Below, piece after piece: positions 16,855 to 24,616 of a stretch of DNA of 64,000 nucleotides. Each line of letters starts with the position of its first letter. Position 1 is the stretch's first letter. The position numbers and the translations under genes were made by a program. The DNA comes from DATLLJ01 sp035537875 (GTDB taxonomy: Bacteria > Acidobacteriota > Vicinamibacteria > Vicinamibacterales > CAVVIG01): NCBI GenBank assembly GCA_035537875.1, contig DATLLJ010000043.1, positions 1 through 64,000 of the forward strand, in the 5' to 3' direction. The notes beneath the pieces are model-generated. The model was given only the letters and a program-made list of their open reading frames with translations. It made no database searches and was not told the origin of the DNA.

Positions 16855-18048
16855 TTATTTCACGAGGCTCCGCGCTTCGTCGGCTGTTCCGCGATCGCGA
16901 TCCGCGTCGGCGCGCGAGGCTGCCAGTTCCAGTTGTTGATTGGCCTCGGTTCTGTTCCCTCTCTGGAGTAGCAGTTTTCCGAGCTCGAGATGCGCGCGGG
17001 CGTGGACCCAGTCACGTCCTTCCAATGAGAGCGACCGGCGGAGATCCCGCTCCGCTTCCTCGGGTCGCTTGAGTGCGGCAAGCGCGGCGCCGCGCTTGTA
17101 ACGCCACAGCGCCTCCTCACCGAACATCCGGGGACGGACATCGGTGGCGAGACGCGATAACCCGTCGCTCAGGACGGGCTCCGCATCCGCGGGCCGGCCG
17201 GCGCGCAGCGAGGTCGAAGCGGTCTCCAGCCACAGCAGGTGATTGCGTGGGTATCTCGAACGCAGAACCTCGAGCTGCCTCAGCGCCTGGTCATACCGCC
17301 TCTCGCGGTTGTAGAGCAGCGCCAGGGCGAATCGTGCGTCGTCTTGATTCTCCGCGCCGAATGCCGCCGCCTCCTCGACCATCCGGATGCCGCGCTCCTT
17401 GCCGCCGCCGAAGCCGGCCATATAGGCTACCCACCGCATCGGCAGTGACAGTGCCGAGACGATGTAACGATACGTGCCGACGATGAGGCCAGCGTCTTTT
17501 CGCCGCGGATCGAGTTGCAGCACTATTTCCTGCGAGTTGTATGCATCGCGCGCCGCATTGAATGCTGTCCTCGAGCTTCCCTCCACGGTGGCGATGTACG
17601 ACGCTCTCAGCCCGTGGGCGGTGCCGACCTGATAGTGTGCCTCGGCGTTCCGGGGATTCGCGGCGACCTCCTGGCTGGCGAGCGCAAGCGCACGATTGAG
17701 GGCGGCATCGAATTCAGCCGCCGCTGCGGGCGGAGTGCTGCGACCCGCGATGGCCTGGCGGGCCACGCCGCGCATGTAGTCGTCGATCGTCAGGTTGCCT
17801 CGATAGAACGAGATGCTCATCCAGAGGCCGATGGCGAGTCCCCGGTGCGCGGCCGAATCTTTCGGGTCTGCGGCGATCGCCTCACGGTAGATCGCGATCG
17901 CGCGCTCGTAGTCGAGGCTGTACAGCTCGACGGCGGCACGAGCGCGTAGTGCGGTCGACTCGGCGTTGGCATGGGCGAGGGCGGGGAAGCTCCAGAGCAG
18001 TGCGACCAGAGCCGTGGCGAGTGGTCGTGCCCCACGGGAACGGTCCAT
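16855..18048 (-). CDS. Periplasmic TPR-repeat protein
   Basis: Exported protein of 397 residues (signal peptide LATALVALLWSFPALAHA) composed of tetratricopeptide-like helical repeats. Examples are LYSLDYERAIAIYREAIAAD near residue 45, EAHYQVGTAHGLRASYI, LLYNRERRYDQALRQLEVL and ARAHLELGKLLLQRGNR. TPR proteins act as protein-binding scaffolds; the partner is not indicated. It is divergent from the cytochrome oxidase operon with 114 bases between them, so the two could share regulation. Confidence 0.78.
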   Translation of the reverse strand: MDRSRGARPLATALVALLWSFPALAHANAESTALRARAAVELYSLDYERAIAIYREAIAADPKDSAAHRGLAIGLWMSISFYRGNLTIDDYMRGVARQAIAGRSTPPAAAAEFDAALNRALALASQEVAANPRNAEAHYQVGTAHGLRASYIATVEGSSRTAFNAARDAYNSQEIVLQLDPRRKDAGLIVGTYRYIVSALSLPMRWVAYMAGFGGGKERGIRMVEEAAAFGAENQDDARFALALLYNRERRYDQALRQLEVLRSRYPRNHLLWLETASTSLRAGRPADAEPVLSDGLSRLATDVRPRMFGEEALWRYKRGAALAALKRPEEAERDLRRSLSLEGRDWVHARAHLELGKLLLQRGNRTEANQQLELAASRADADRDRGTADEARSLVK

Positions 18049-18088
18049 CAGTCCATCTTACGCCGCGCGCGGTAGAAGAGACTCGGCC

Positions 18089-18118
18089 TTGCGTAGTCTC
18101 AACGTTACTGCGTACAAT
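18089..18118 (+). promoter_or_regulatory. Predicted promoter of the cytochrome oxidase operon
   Basis: TTGCGT (18089-18094) and TACAAT (18113-18118) are separated by 18 bases, a spacing seen also upstream of the DGQHR and FTR1 genes. A strong AAAAAAAGGAG ribosome site then precedes the TTG start at 18163. Confidence 0.5.
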
Positions 18119-18162
18119 TGCGCGCGCCGGCCTGATGTCCGGACAAAAAAAGGAGTCGGACG

Positions 18163-19956
18163 TTGGACCTTGCGGCGACTCACGATACCCCCGTGCACGA
18201 TCACGCGCACCACGAGGACCTGCCGTTCTGGCGAAAGTACATTTTTTCGCTGGACCACAAAGTGATCGGCATTCAGTACGCGATCACCGGCCTGCTGTTC
18301 CTGCTTTTCGGCTTTTTTCTCATGATGCTGATGCGGTATCAGCTCGCCTACCCAGGCCAGCCCATTCCGCTCATCGGCAACTGGTTTGGCGCTGACAAAG
18401 CACCGGGCGGCATCATGCTGCCGGAGTTCTACAACCAGCTCGGGGCGATGCACGGCACCATCATGGTGTTCCTGGGCGTCGTTCCTCTGGCGGTCGGTGG
18501 ATTCGGCAACTTCGTCATGCCGCTCCAGATTGGCGCACCCGACATGGCGTTTCCCAAGCTCAACATGATGAGCTACTGGGTGTATTTCGTGGGCGGCGTC
18601 GTGATGCTGGGGAGCTTCTTCCTGCCGGGCGGCGCGCCACAGTCAGGCTGGACCTCTTATCCGCCGCTCGCGGTCATAGCCCCTGCCGGCCAGACGGCCT
18701 GGCTGTTCGGCATGGTGTTTCTGATCACTTCGTCGCTGCTCGGGTCGATCAACTTCATCGTCACGATCGTCCAGCTCCGCGCGAGGGGTCTCAGCTACAT
18801 GCGCCTGCCGTTCTTTGTCTGGGCGCAGCTCGTGACGGCGTTTCTGCTGTTGCTGGCCTTCCCGCCGCTCGAGGCCGCCGCGATCCTGCAGTTGATGGAT
18901 CGGCTCGCCGGGACGAGCTTCTTCCTGCCGAGCGGGCTCGTCGTCAGCAATCAGGTGCTGACCGGAATGACGGGGGTCGCGGAGGGAGCCTCGCGCGCGG
19001 GCGGAGGCAACGCTCTCCTGTGGCAGCACCTGTTCTGGTTCCTTGCGCATCCGGAAGTGTACGTGCTCATCCTCCCCGCGATGGGCATCGTGTCCGAGAT
19101 CATCGCGAACAACACGCGGAAGCCGCTGTGGGGCTATCGCGCGCTGGTGTATTCGGTGATCTTCCTCGGGTTCATGTCGTTCATCGTCTGGGCCCATCAC
19201 ATGTTCATGACCGGCATGGGCACGGCCATCAGCGCGTTTTTCCAGACGACGACGATGATCATTTCCATCCCGTCGGTGGTCATCTTGACGGCGTTGCTGT
19301 TGTCGTTGTGGGGCGCGTCAATCCGCTTCACGACGCCGATGCTGTTCGCGCTGGCGTTCCTGCCGATGTTCGGCATCGGCGGCCTGACCGGACTTCCACT
19401 GGGCCTCGCCCCCTCCGACATCCACCTCCACGATACGTACTACGTCATCGGCCACTTTCACTACGTCGTGGCGCCCGGGACGATCTTCGCGTTGTTTGCC
19501 GGCGTGTACTACTGGTTCCCCAAGGCGACGGGCAGGCGGATGAACGATCTGCTCGGGAAGATCCACTTCTGGGGCTCGTTCGTCTGCATCAACCTCGTCT
19601 TCATGCCGATGTTCATTCAGGGGCTCGGCGGCATGAACCGGCGGTTGTACGACGGCGGCATGCAATATGCCCACAACGCCGAGCTGCTCCACTGGAACGT
19701 GGTCATCGGTTTCGCTGCGTGGGGTCTCGGCCTGTTTCAGCTGCCGTTCATCGTGAACTTCTTCGCGAGCATCAAGTGGGGCGCTCTGGTGGACAGGAAC
19801 CCATGGCAGGCGACCACGCTCGAGTGGTCGGCGCCGTCACCTCCGGGACATGGCAACTTCGTGACCGAACCGGTCGTCTACAGAGGGCCGTACGAGTACA
19901 GCGTGCCAGGCTCGTCGACTGACTTCACGCCGCAGTTCGAGCCGGAGCACGCGTAA
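18163..19956 (+). CDS. ctaD: Cytochrome c oxidase subunit I, K-channel lysine absent
   Basis: Twelve-helix heme-copper oxidase subunit of 597 residues, the catalytic core that reduces O2 and pumps protons. CuB ligands are His296 and the pair His345-His346 (VWAHHMF). The cross-linked Tyr300 is in HPEVY (296-300), which also contains the D-channel Glu298. Heme ligands His431 and His433 lie in VIGHFHYV. The D-channel entry APDMAFPKLN is conserved. At the K-channel the usual VPTGIK is replaced by IPSVVI (369-374), so the lysine is an isoleucine. Translation starts at TTG, eight bases after AAAAAAAGGAG. First gene of the operon. Confidence 0.95.
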   Translation: MDLAATHDTPVHDHAHHEDLPFWRKYIFSLDHKVIGIQYAITGLLFLLFGFFLMMLMRYQLAYPGQPIPLIGNWFGADKAPGGIMLPEFYNQLGAMHGTIMVFLGVVPLAVGGFGNFVMPLQIGAPDMAFPKLNMMSYWVYFVGGVVMLGSFFLPGGAPQSGWTSYPPLAVIAPAGQTAWLFGMVFLITSSLLGSINFIVTIVQLRARGLSYMRLPFFVWAQLVTAFLLLLAFPPLEAAAILQLMDRLAGTSFFLPSGLVVSNQVLTGMTGVAEGASRAGGGNALLWQHLFWFLAHPEVYVLILPAMGIVSEIIANNTRKPLWGYRALVYSVIFLGFMSFIVWAHHMFMTGMGTAISAFFQTTTMIISIPSVVILTALLLSLWGASIRFTTPMLFALAFLPMFGIGGLTGLPLGLAPSDIHLHDTYYVIGHFHYVVAPGTIFALFAGVYYWFPKATGRRMNDLLGKIHFWGSFVCINLVFMPMFIQGLGGMNRRLYDGGMQYAHNAELLHWNVVIGFAAWGLGLFQLPFIVNFFASIKWGALVDRNPWQATTLEWSAPSPPGHGNFVTEPVVYRGPYEYSVPGSSTDFTPQFEPEHA

Positions 19957-19961
19957 CGGAC

Positions 19962-20546
19962 ATGAACATTCCTTACACGGTCGAAGCGCGCCCGGACTCG
20001 GGCCTCGCGAACGGGAAGCTGGGAATCTGGCTGTTCCTCGCGTCGGAGGTCATGCTGTTCGGCGCGCTGTTTTCCACCTATATTCTGCTGCGCGTCGGCG
20101 CCGACACCTGGCCCCACGGGGAATTGAGCGTGCCCCTGGGCGCCGTCAACACCATCATCCTGATTGGCTCGTCGGTGACGATGGTCATGGCCTGGGCCTC
20201 GCTCAAGATGAACAACTGGGGCCGGCATCGCATGTTCCTGGCCCTCACGTTCCTGCTCGCCCTGGTCTTCCTGGTCAACAAGTATTTCGAGTACGAGGAA
20301 CACTTGCTCGCCGGCGAAGGGCCCAATCACAACACGTTTCTGGCCATCTACTACACGCTCACAGGGCTTCACGGGCTCCACATCGTCGGCGGCATGATTG
20401 TGATGGGGTACTTCCTCGGGCCCGGGGCCGGGCTGTGGAAAAGAAATCCTGCGCAGTTCACCAACCGGATCGAGTATACGGGGTTGTACTGGCATTTCGT
20501 GGATCTCGTGTGGATCTTCCTGTTCCCGGTGCTGTACTTGTTGTAG
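19962..20546 (+). CDS. ctaE: Cytochrome c oxidase subunit III
   Basis: Membrane protein of 194 residues with five predicted helices, the short bacterial form of subunit III. Conserved features are KLGIWLFLASEVMLFGALF in the first helix, KYFEYEEHL, the TGLHGLHI helix and YTGLYWHFVDLVWIFLFPVLYL at the end. It stabilises the catalytic core near the D-channel proton entrance. It starts five bases after the subunit I stop. Confidence 0.94.
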   Translation: MNIPYTVEARPDSGLANGKLGIWLFLASEVMLFGALFSTYILLRVGADTWPHGELSVPLGAVNTIILIGSSVTMVMAWASLKMNNWGRHRMFLALTFLLALVFLVNKYFEYEEHLLAGEGPNHNTFLAIYYTLTGLHGLHIVGGMIVMGYFLGPGAGLWKRNPAQFTNRIEYTGLYWHFVDLVWIFLFPVLYLL

Positions 20547-20594
20547 TCGGGATGATCGTCGTCTTCGCCCTCGGGCGGGCCTTGTAGGAGAGCA

Positions 20595-20912
20595 ATGCAC
20601 CCGGATTCAGAGGACGTGCAAAAGAGCGTTCGCAGCTACATGATCGTGTTCGCCATGCTGATGGTCTTCACGCTCGTCACCGTCGGCGTCGCCCGCTTGA
20701 GCTTTGCGGTGCCGGTGGCCATTGCAGTCGCCCTCATCATCGCCGCGATGAAAGGGGCGATGGTCGCCGGCGTCTTCATGCACCTCAGTCATGAGAAGCG
20801 TTGGGTTTACGGTACGCTCGTGCTGACGGTCGTCTTTTTTGCCGCACTGTTGTTGCTGCCGGTGATCACCTCACTCGACAGCCTTGCGACCGGGAACCCG
20901 TGGGTCCGCTGA
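20595..20912 (+). CDS. ctaF: Cytochrome c oxidase subunit IV-like protein
   Basis: Small membrane protein of 105 residues with three hydrophobic helices. It matches the prokaryotic subunit IV pattern (SYMIVFAMLMVFTLVTVGVA, KGAMVAGVFMHLSHEKRW, then a final helix TLVLTVVFFAALLLLPV). AGGAGAG precedes the ATG at 20595. Its role is assembly or stability of the oxidase. The stop overlaps the region of the next start by a few bases. Confidence 0.85.
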   Translation: MHPDSEDVQKSVRSYMIVFAMLMVFTLVTVGVARLSFAVPVAIAVALIIAAMKGAMVAGVFMHLSHEKRWVYGTLVLTVVFFAALLLLPVITSLDSLATGNPWVR

Positions 20913-20913
20913 C

Positions 20914-21111
20914 ATGTCCCTGAGAGCGTTTCACCTGCTGTTCATCGCGCTGTCGATCGTGCTCGCGGCCTTTGTCGCGGCCTGGGCGCTCGGACAGTAT
21001 CGGTCCGGACAGAGCGGCGGATATCTGTTGGCCGGAGCGGCGTCGCTTGCGAGCGCCGCGGCGCTTGCTGTCTACGCCAGCGCTTTTCAGCGGAAGACGA
21101 GGGGACTCTAA
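20914..21111 (+). CDS. Small two-helix membrane protein of the oxidase operon
   Basis: Protein of 65 residues with two hydrophobic helices (HLLFIALSIVLAAFVAAWAL and LLAGAASLASAAALAVYA) joined by a short polar loop. I do not recognise a named family. Position between subunit IV and the next oxidase gene, starting one base after the previous stop, argues for an oxidase assembly or accessory role. ATG at 20914 is preferred over the GTG at 20884, which would overlap subunit IV. Confidence 0.6.
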   Translation: MSLRAFHLLFIALSIVLAAFVAAWALGQYRSGQSGGYLLAGAASLASAAALAVYASAFQRKTRGL

Positions 21112-21114
21112 CCG

Positions 21115-21402
21115 ATGCGCGTATCAGTCATCACCCTGGTGCTGGTCGGCGCGCCGCAGATCGCGTTGGCCTGCCCGGTGTGCTTCGGCCAGAGCGATTC
21201 GCCACTGGCAGTCGCCACCAACATGGCGATTTTTTTCATGCTTGGCGTGACCGGTTCGGTGCTGGCAGCGTTCGCCAGCTTCATCTTGTACTTGAAGCGT
21301 CGAGCCAGCGCCTTGGATGCCGGCGAGGCGGTTCGAGGCGGGGCAAGCGACGACCGCCCTGCGACGACGCCATATGTCCTCAACGAGAAAGGGAGCGTTT
21401 GA
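21115..21402 (+). CDS. Small membrane protein with CPVCFGQ motif
   Basis: Protein of 95 residues. A signal-like N-terminal helix (VSVITLVLVGAPQIALA) runs into CPVCFGQSDSPLA and then one transmembrane helix (NMAIFFMLGVTGSVLAAFAS) followed by a basic, soluble tail. The CxxC directly after the putative cleavage site would face the periplasm and could bind copper or be a thiol-redox pair. Lying immediately before subunit II, which needs CuA, a role in CuA-site assembly is a reasonable guess. Its stop codon shares one base with the subunit II start. Confidence 0.6.
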   Translation: MRVSVITLVLVGAPQIALACPVCFGQSDSPLAVATNMAIFFMLGVTGSVLAAFASFILYLKRRASALDAGEAVRGGASDDRPATTPYVLNEKGSV

Positions 21403-22157
21403 TGCTCGAGTGGCTGGGGCTTCCCGTGCAGGCGTCGGCGCACGCCGCCGAGCTCGATCACATGACGGTGCTCGTGCACTGGCTGATGCTGATCATGTTC
21501 GTGGGCTGGGGCGTTTTCTATCTGTTCGTCCTCGTTCGGTTCCGCAAAGGCGCCAATCCCCAGGCGAGCTATTCGGGTGCGAAAGGCAAGGTCGCGAAGG
21601 GCACCGAAATCCTGGTCGCGATAGTCGAAATCGTGCTGCTCGTGGGATACGCCATTCCTGCGTGGGCTACGCGTGTGCGGGAGCTCCCGAGTGGCAGCGG
21701 AGCCGTCATCGTTCGCGTCGTTGCGGAACAGTTCGCGTGGAACGTCCACTATCCAGGCCGCGACGGGATGTTCGGGCGAGCCGATGCGAAGCTGGTGACG
21801 GCGGAGAACCCACTGGGGCTCGATCGCGGCGATCCGAACGCGAAAGACGACATCGCGACGATCAACCAGCTGAACCTGCCGATCGACCGGCCCGTTCTCG
21901 TGCATCTCTCGAGCAAAGATGTAGTCCACAGCTTTGGCCTCTACGAAATGCGCGTCAAGCAGGATGCGATTCCCGGTGTGGAGATCCCGGTCTGGTTCAT
22001 CCCCACCCGCGCCGGAAATTACGAGATTGCCTGTTCGCAGTTGTGCGGCCTGGGCCACTATCGGATGCGCGGGTTCGTCACCGTTCAGAGCCAGGCTGAG
22101 TTCGATGCGTGGATGGGTGAGCAGGAAAAAGAGCTCGCTGCGTTACAACTCAGATAA
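21402..22157 (+). CDS. ctaC: Cytochrome c oxidase subunit II
   Basis: Subunit II of 251 residues, which accepts electrons from cytochrome c through the CuA centre. Two N-terminal helices (LVHWLMLIMFVGWGVFYLFVLV and EILVAIVEIVLLVGYAIPAW) are followed by a cupredoxin domain. The CuA ligands are the His of DVVHSFGLYEMRVKQDAIPG and the cluster CSQLCGLGHYRM (two Cys, His, Met). The usual Glu between the cysteines is Gln, which contributes only a backbone carbonyl. No C-terminal cytochrome c domain is present, so this is not a fused caa3 subunit. Placing subunit II last is unusual. GAAAGGGAG precedes the ATG. Confidence 0.93.
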   Translation: MLEWLGLPVQASAHAAELDHMTVLVHWLMLIMFVGWGVFYLFVLVRFRKGANPQASYSGAKGKVAKGTEILVAIVEIVLLVGYAIPAWATRVRELPSGSGAVIVRVVAEQFAWNVHYPGRDGMFGRADAKLVTAENPLGLDRGDPNAKDDIATINQLNLPIDRPVLVHLSSKDVVHSFGLYEMRVKQDAIPGVEIPVWFIPTRAGNYEIACSQLCGLGHYRMRGFVTVQSQAEFDAWMGEQEKELAALQLR

Positions 22158-23208
22158 CCGAACGGCACTTCGAGGCGGCACCTCCCGCCCTTCCCGCCAG
22201 GTCATTCGCACCATCGACGCGCATGCCGCGGGCGGCTCGGTCCGGCTGATTGTCGACGGCTTCCCGAGTCCACCCGGTCGGACGATGCTCGAGAAACGGG
22301 ATTGGCTGGTCAGCCATACCGATCACTGGCGTCGCGCGCTCATGCTCGAGCCACGCGGCTACACCGACTTGTGCGGGGCGCTTTTCACCGAGCCCGTATC
22401 TCCGGGATCCCACGCCGGTTTGCTCTTCATGAACAGCCATGGCTACGCGACGATGTCGGGCCACACCGTCATCGCGGCTCTGACCATAGCGCTCGAGCGC
22501 GGGTTGATCATGCCGGGCGGCGACGGTAGGGAGGTGAACGTCGATACGCCGGCCGGAACAATTCGCGCGCGGGCCACGATAGTGTCAGAAGAGGGAAGGG
22601 AGGGACGGGGAAGAGTCGGACGCCTTGCGTTTGTGAACGTGCCGTCGTTTGTTGTGCACGCTGGCCTGCCCGTCTCGGTCGGCCAGAAGAGCATCCGCGC
22701 CGACGTCGCGTTCGGTGGCGCATTCTACGCGGTCGTCGACAGCGAGATGATGGGGCTCCCGATCGATGGGCTGCACCTGCCGCAGCTGCGCAGAGCCGGC
22801 GTGGAGATCGCGAGGGCGATCGAGACGGCACACCACGTGAGTCATCCTCTCGAGCCGATGCTGCGGGGGATTGAGGGGACCATATTCACCGCGCCGCCCC
22901 ACGACGAGCAGTCGGCCTTGAGGAACGTCACCATTTCCGCGTCCGCCCAGGCTGACCGGTCGCCGGGCGGCACCAGCACGGCCGCCGTGATGGCGATCGT
23001 GGATGCCATGGGGTTGATGACTGCCGACACATCGTTTACACACGAGGGAATCATCGGCACGCGCTTCACAGGCCGGATCGTCGGGCGTACGACGGTGGGT
23101 GACTACTCGGCGATCGTGCCCGAAATCGAAGGTAGTGCCTGGATCACGGGCGAGCACGCGTTCTTCATGGATGAGAGCGATCCGCTGAAGGAAGGATTTC
23201 GGCTGTAG
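22117..23208 (+). CDS. Proline racemase-superfamily protein with atypical Ser/Gly active-site pair
   Basis: Protein of about 364 residues of the proline racemase/hydroxyproline epimerase superfamily (VIRTIDAHAAGGSVRLIVDG, RGYTDLCGALFTEP, FGGAFYAVVD). These enzymes use two residues on opposite faces of the substrate, normally Cys/Cys, Ser/Cys, or Cys/Thr in trans-3-hydroxyproline dehydratases. Here the first site reads MSGHTVIA (Ser) and the second DRSPGGTST (Gly), so one catalytic side chain is missing. The start is uncertain: GTG 22117 overlaps ctaC by 41 bases, and there is no ATG until well into the domain. Activity cannot be assumed. Confidence 0.78.
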   Translation: MSRKKSSLRYNSDNRTALRGGTSRPSRQVIRTIDAHAAGGSVRLIVDGFPSPPGRTMLEKRDWLVSHTDHWRRALMLEPRGYTDLCGALFTEPVSPGSHAGLLFMNSHGYATMSGHTVIAALTIALERGLIMPGGDGREVNVDTPAGTIRARATIVSEEGREGRGRVGRLAFVNVPSFVVHAGLPVSVGQKSIRADVAFGGAFYAVVDSEMMGLPIDGLHLPQLRRAGVEIARAIETAHHVSHPLEPMLRGIEGTIFTAPPHDEQSALRNVTISASAQADRSPGGTSTAAVMAIVDAMGLMTADTSFTHEGIIGTRFTGRIVGRTTVGDYSAIVPEIEGSAWITGEHAFFMDESDPLKEGFRL

Positions 23209-23217
23209 CGTTCGGTG

Positions 23218-23541
23218 TCAGGCGGGCTGATCGAGAAAGGTGCGCGCCAGACGTCCGAGCAGGACGCCGAGCGGCTCGCGGTCGATCGCGAATACCCCCA
23301 GCTCTGGTGACCAGGGGAGCTTGTAGCTCTTGCCCATTGCGGACACCCAGACCTGCCGGACCGGCGTGTTCGGCGACACCACGAACTTCGTCTCGCGCGG
23401 CTCCTCGAAGACCAGATTGAGCACACCGTTCTGCAGCTCGACCTCGAACCCGGCCTCGTCGGCCAGGTCCATCAGATCGCGCCGGGCCTGTTCCAGCGCC
23501 TCGTCGCTCCTCAGTCGAAACTCCTGCTCGGAGAGGGCCAC
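23218..23541 (-). CDS. cyaY: CyaY/frataxin-like protein
   Basis: Protein of 107 residues matching the frataxin fold. The acidic first helix region (EQEFRLRSDEALEQARRDLMDLA) is followed by FEVELQNGVLNLVFEE, then NTPVRQVWVSAMGKSYKLPW. Frataxins bind iron through the acidic helix and modulate Fe-S cluster assembly. The start is GTG at 23541, four bases after the stop of the upstream VWA gene. An iron-permease gene lies just beyond that on the opposite strand. Bacterial CyaY is commonest in Proteobacteria, so orthology should be read as family-level. Confidence 0.72.
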   Translation of the reverse strand: MALSEQEFRLRSDEALEQARRDLMDLADEAGFEVELQNGVLNLVFEEPRETKFVVSPNTPVRQVWVSAMGKSYKLPWSPELGVFAIDREPLGVLLGRLARTFLDQPA

Positions 23542-23545
23542 GCGG

Positions 23546-24457
23546 TTACGGTCTTCCGGCCGGGGCGGCCACGTAACTGCGGCGCGAGCGTGCGGTCATG
23601 CCTCGCTGTTTCACGCGGACCGACAGCTGATGCACCTTCCCGTCGAGCACCGTCGGTGTGAAGCCCATCACGTACTGCGCATGCAGCTCCTGCGCAACGC
23701 GCGTGAAGGTGGGGGCCAGCTCGGCCGTCTTCTTCAGCTCGAAATAGCCGCCGCCGGTTTCATCGGCGATCTTTCGCAGTCCGCTGTCTGGCGCGCTGCG
23801 CACCATGCGCTCGCCGTTGAAGTAATTGCTTTCGAGGCCGATGGCGTACACCATCGCGTCATCGGCGCGCGCCCGATCGATGACGGTGCCGAATTTCGCG
23901 CGACTGTTCGTGTCGTCGCCGTCGGTGAACACGAGCACTACGCGACGCCCTTCGATCCCCTTCAGCTCATCGATGCTGAGGAGCACGGCATCCCACAATC
24001 GTGTGCCGTTGCCGAAATCGAGCTGCCGCGTTTCCCCGATGAGCTGATCGCGGTTGTTGATGAAGTGTGCCGAGATCTCGACTTTGTCGTTGAAGGCGCC
24101 GACCCGCGCCTTGTCGTCGGGCAGCAGCCTCAGGAAGAATTGCTCCGCGGCGTCCTTCAGCAGCGAAATCGACCCGGTCATGCTGCCGCTCGTATCGAGC
24201 ATGACGACGACGGTGATGGGCTGAATGACGTTTTCGAAGTTGACGATCGTCTGGGGCTTCCCGTTGTCGAGGACTTCGAAGTCGGCCTCCTCAAGGTCGG
24301 GAACGAGCCGTCCGTCCGGGTCCGAGACGGTGACGAACAGCGACACCACCTCCGTCCCGGATCGAAACGTCGGCCCCTGGCCCAGGAGCGCGACCGACGC
24401 GAAGCAGGCGAACGCCAGCGCGAGCGACAGATGCGGGCCGTGAACCGGCAAGGACAT
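23546..24457 (-). CDS. Secreted VWA-domain protein
   Basis: Exported protein of 303 residues: signal peptide (LSLALAFACFASVALLG), a short beta domain (VVSLFVTVSDPDGRLVPDLEEADFEV), then a von Willebrand A domain. Its MIDAS motif is DTSGSM, completed by NGTRLWDA and FTDGDDTNS. It resembles the VWFA-related domain proteins that are abundant in Acidobacteriota, thought to bind ligands or partner proteins through Mg2+. It is divergent from the FTR1 iron permease and cotranscribed with the CyaY-like gene. Confidence 0.83.
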   Translation of the reverse strand: MSLPVHGPHLSLALAFACFASVALLGQGPTFRSGTEVVSLFVTVSDPDGRLVPDLEEADFEVLDNGKPQTIVNFENVIQPITVVVMLDTSGSMTGSISLLKDAAEQFFLRLLPDDKARVGAFNDKVEISAHFINNRDQLIGETRQLDFGNGTRLWDAVLLSIDELKGIEGRRVVLVFTDGDDTNSRAKFGTVIDRARADDAMVYAIGLESNYFNGERMVRSAPDSGLRKIADETGGGYFELKKTAELAPTFTRVAQELHAQYVMGFTPTVLDGKVHQLSVRVKQRGMTARSRRSYVAAPAGRP

Positions 24458-24540
24458 GGTTCGAGCTTACCTCAAGGCGCCGCGGCGAACGGAGCGGAAT
24501 GCGGCGGCACGCCGGGCGGGATCGCGGCGAACCGGGACGC

Positions 24541-24570
24541 TTGACTCGCGGCCCGCCGCCGGCATACACT
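24541..24570 (+). promoter_or_regulatory. Predicted promoter of the FTR1 permease
   Basis: TTGACT (24541-24546) and TACACT (24565-24570) are separated by 18 bases. The expected transcription start, near 24577, would place the following palindrome just downstream, where a bound repressor could block the polymerase. Confidence 0.5.
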
Positions 24571-24582
24571 CGATGCACATTC

Positions 24583-24597
24583 TGAGACTGAGTCTCA
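24583..24597 (+). promoter_or_regulatory. Fur-box-like 7-1-7 palindrome
   Basis: TGAGACTGAGTCTCA is a perfect 7-1-7 inverted repeat. The architecture and the outer TGA...TCA match the classical Fur operator core, though the inner bases are more GC-rich. It lies 20 bases upstream of an FTR1-family iron permease and just past a predicted promoter, which fits iron-dependent repression. The binding protein is inferred. Confidence 0.6.
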
Positions 24598-24616
24598 ATT
24601 TCGAAGGCTCCTCCCC

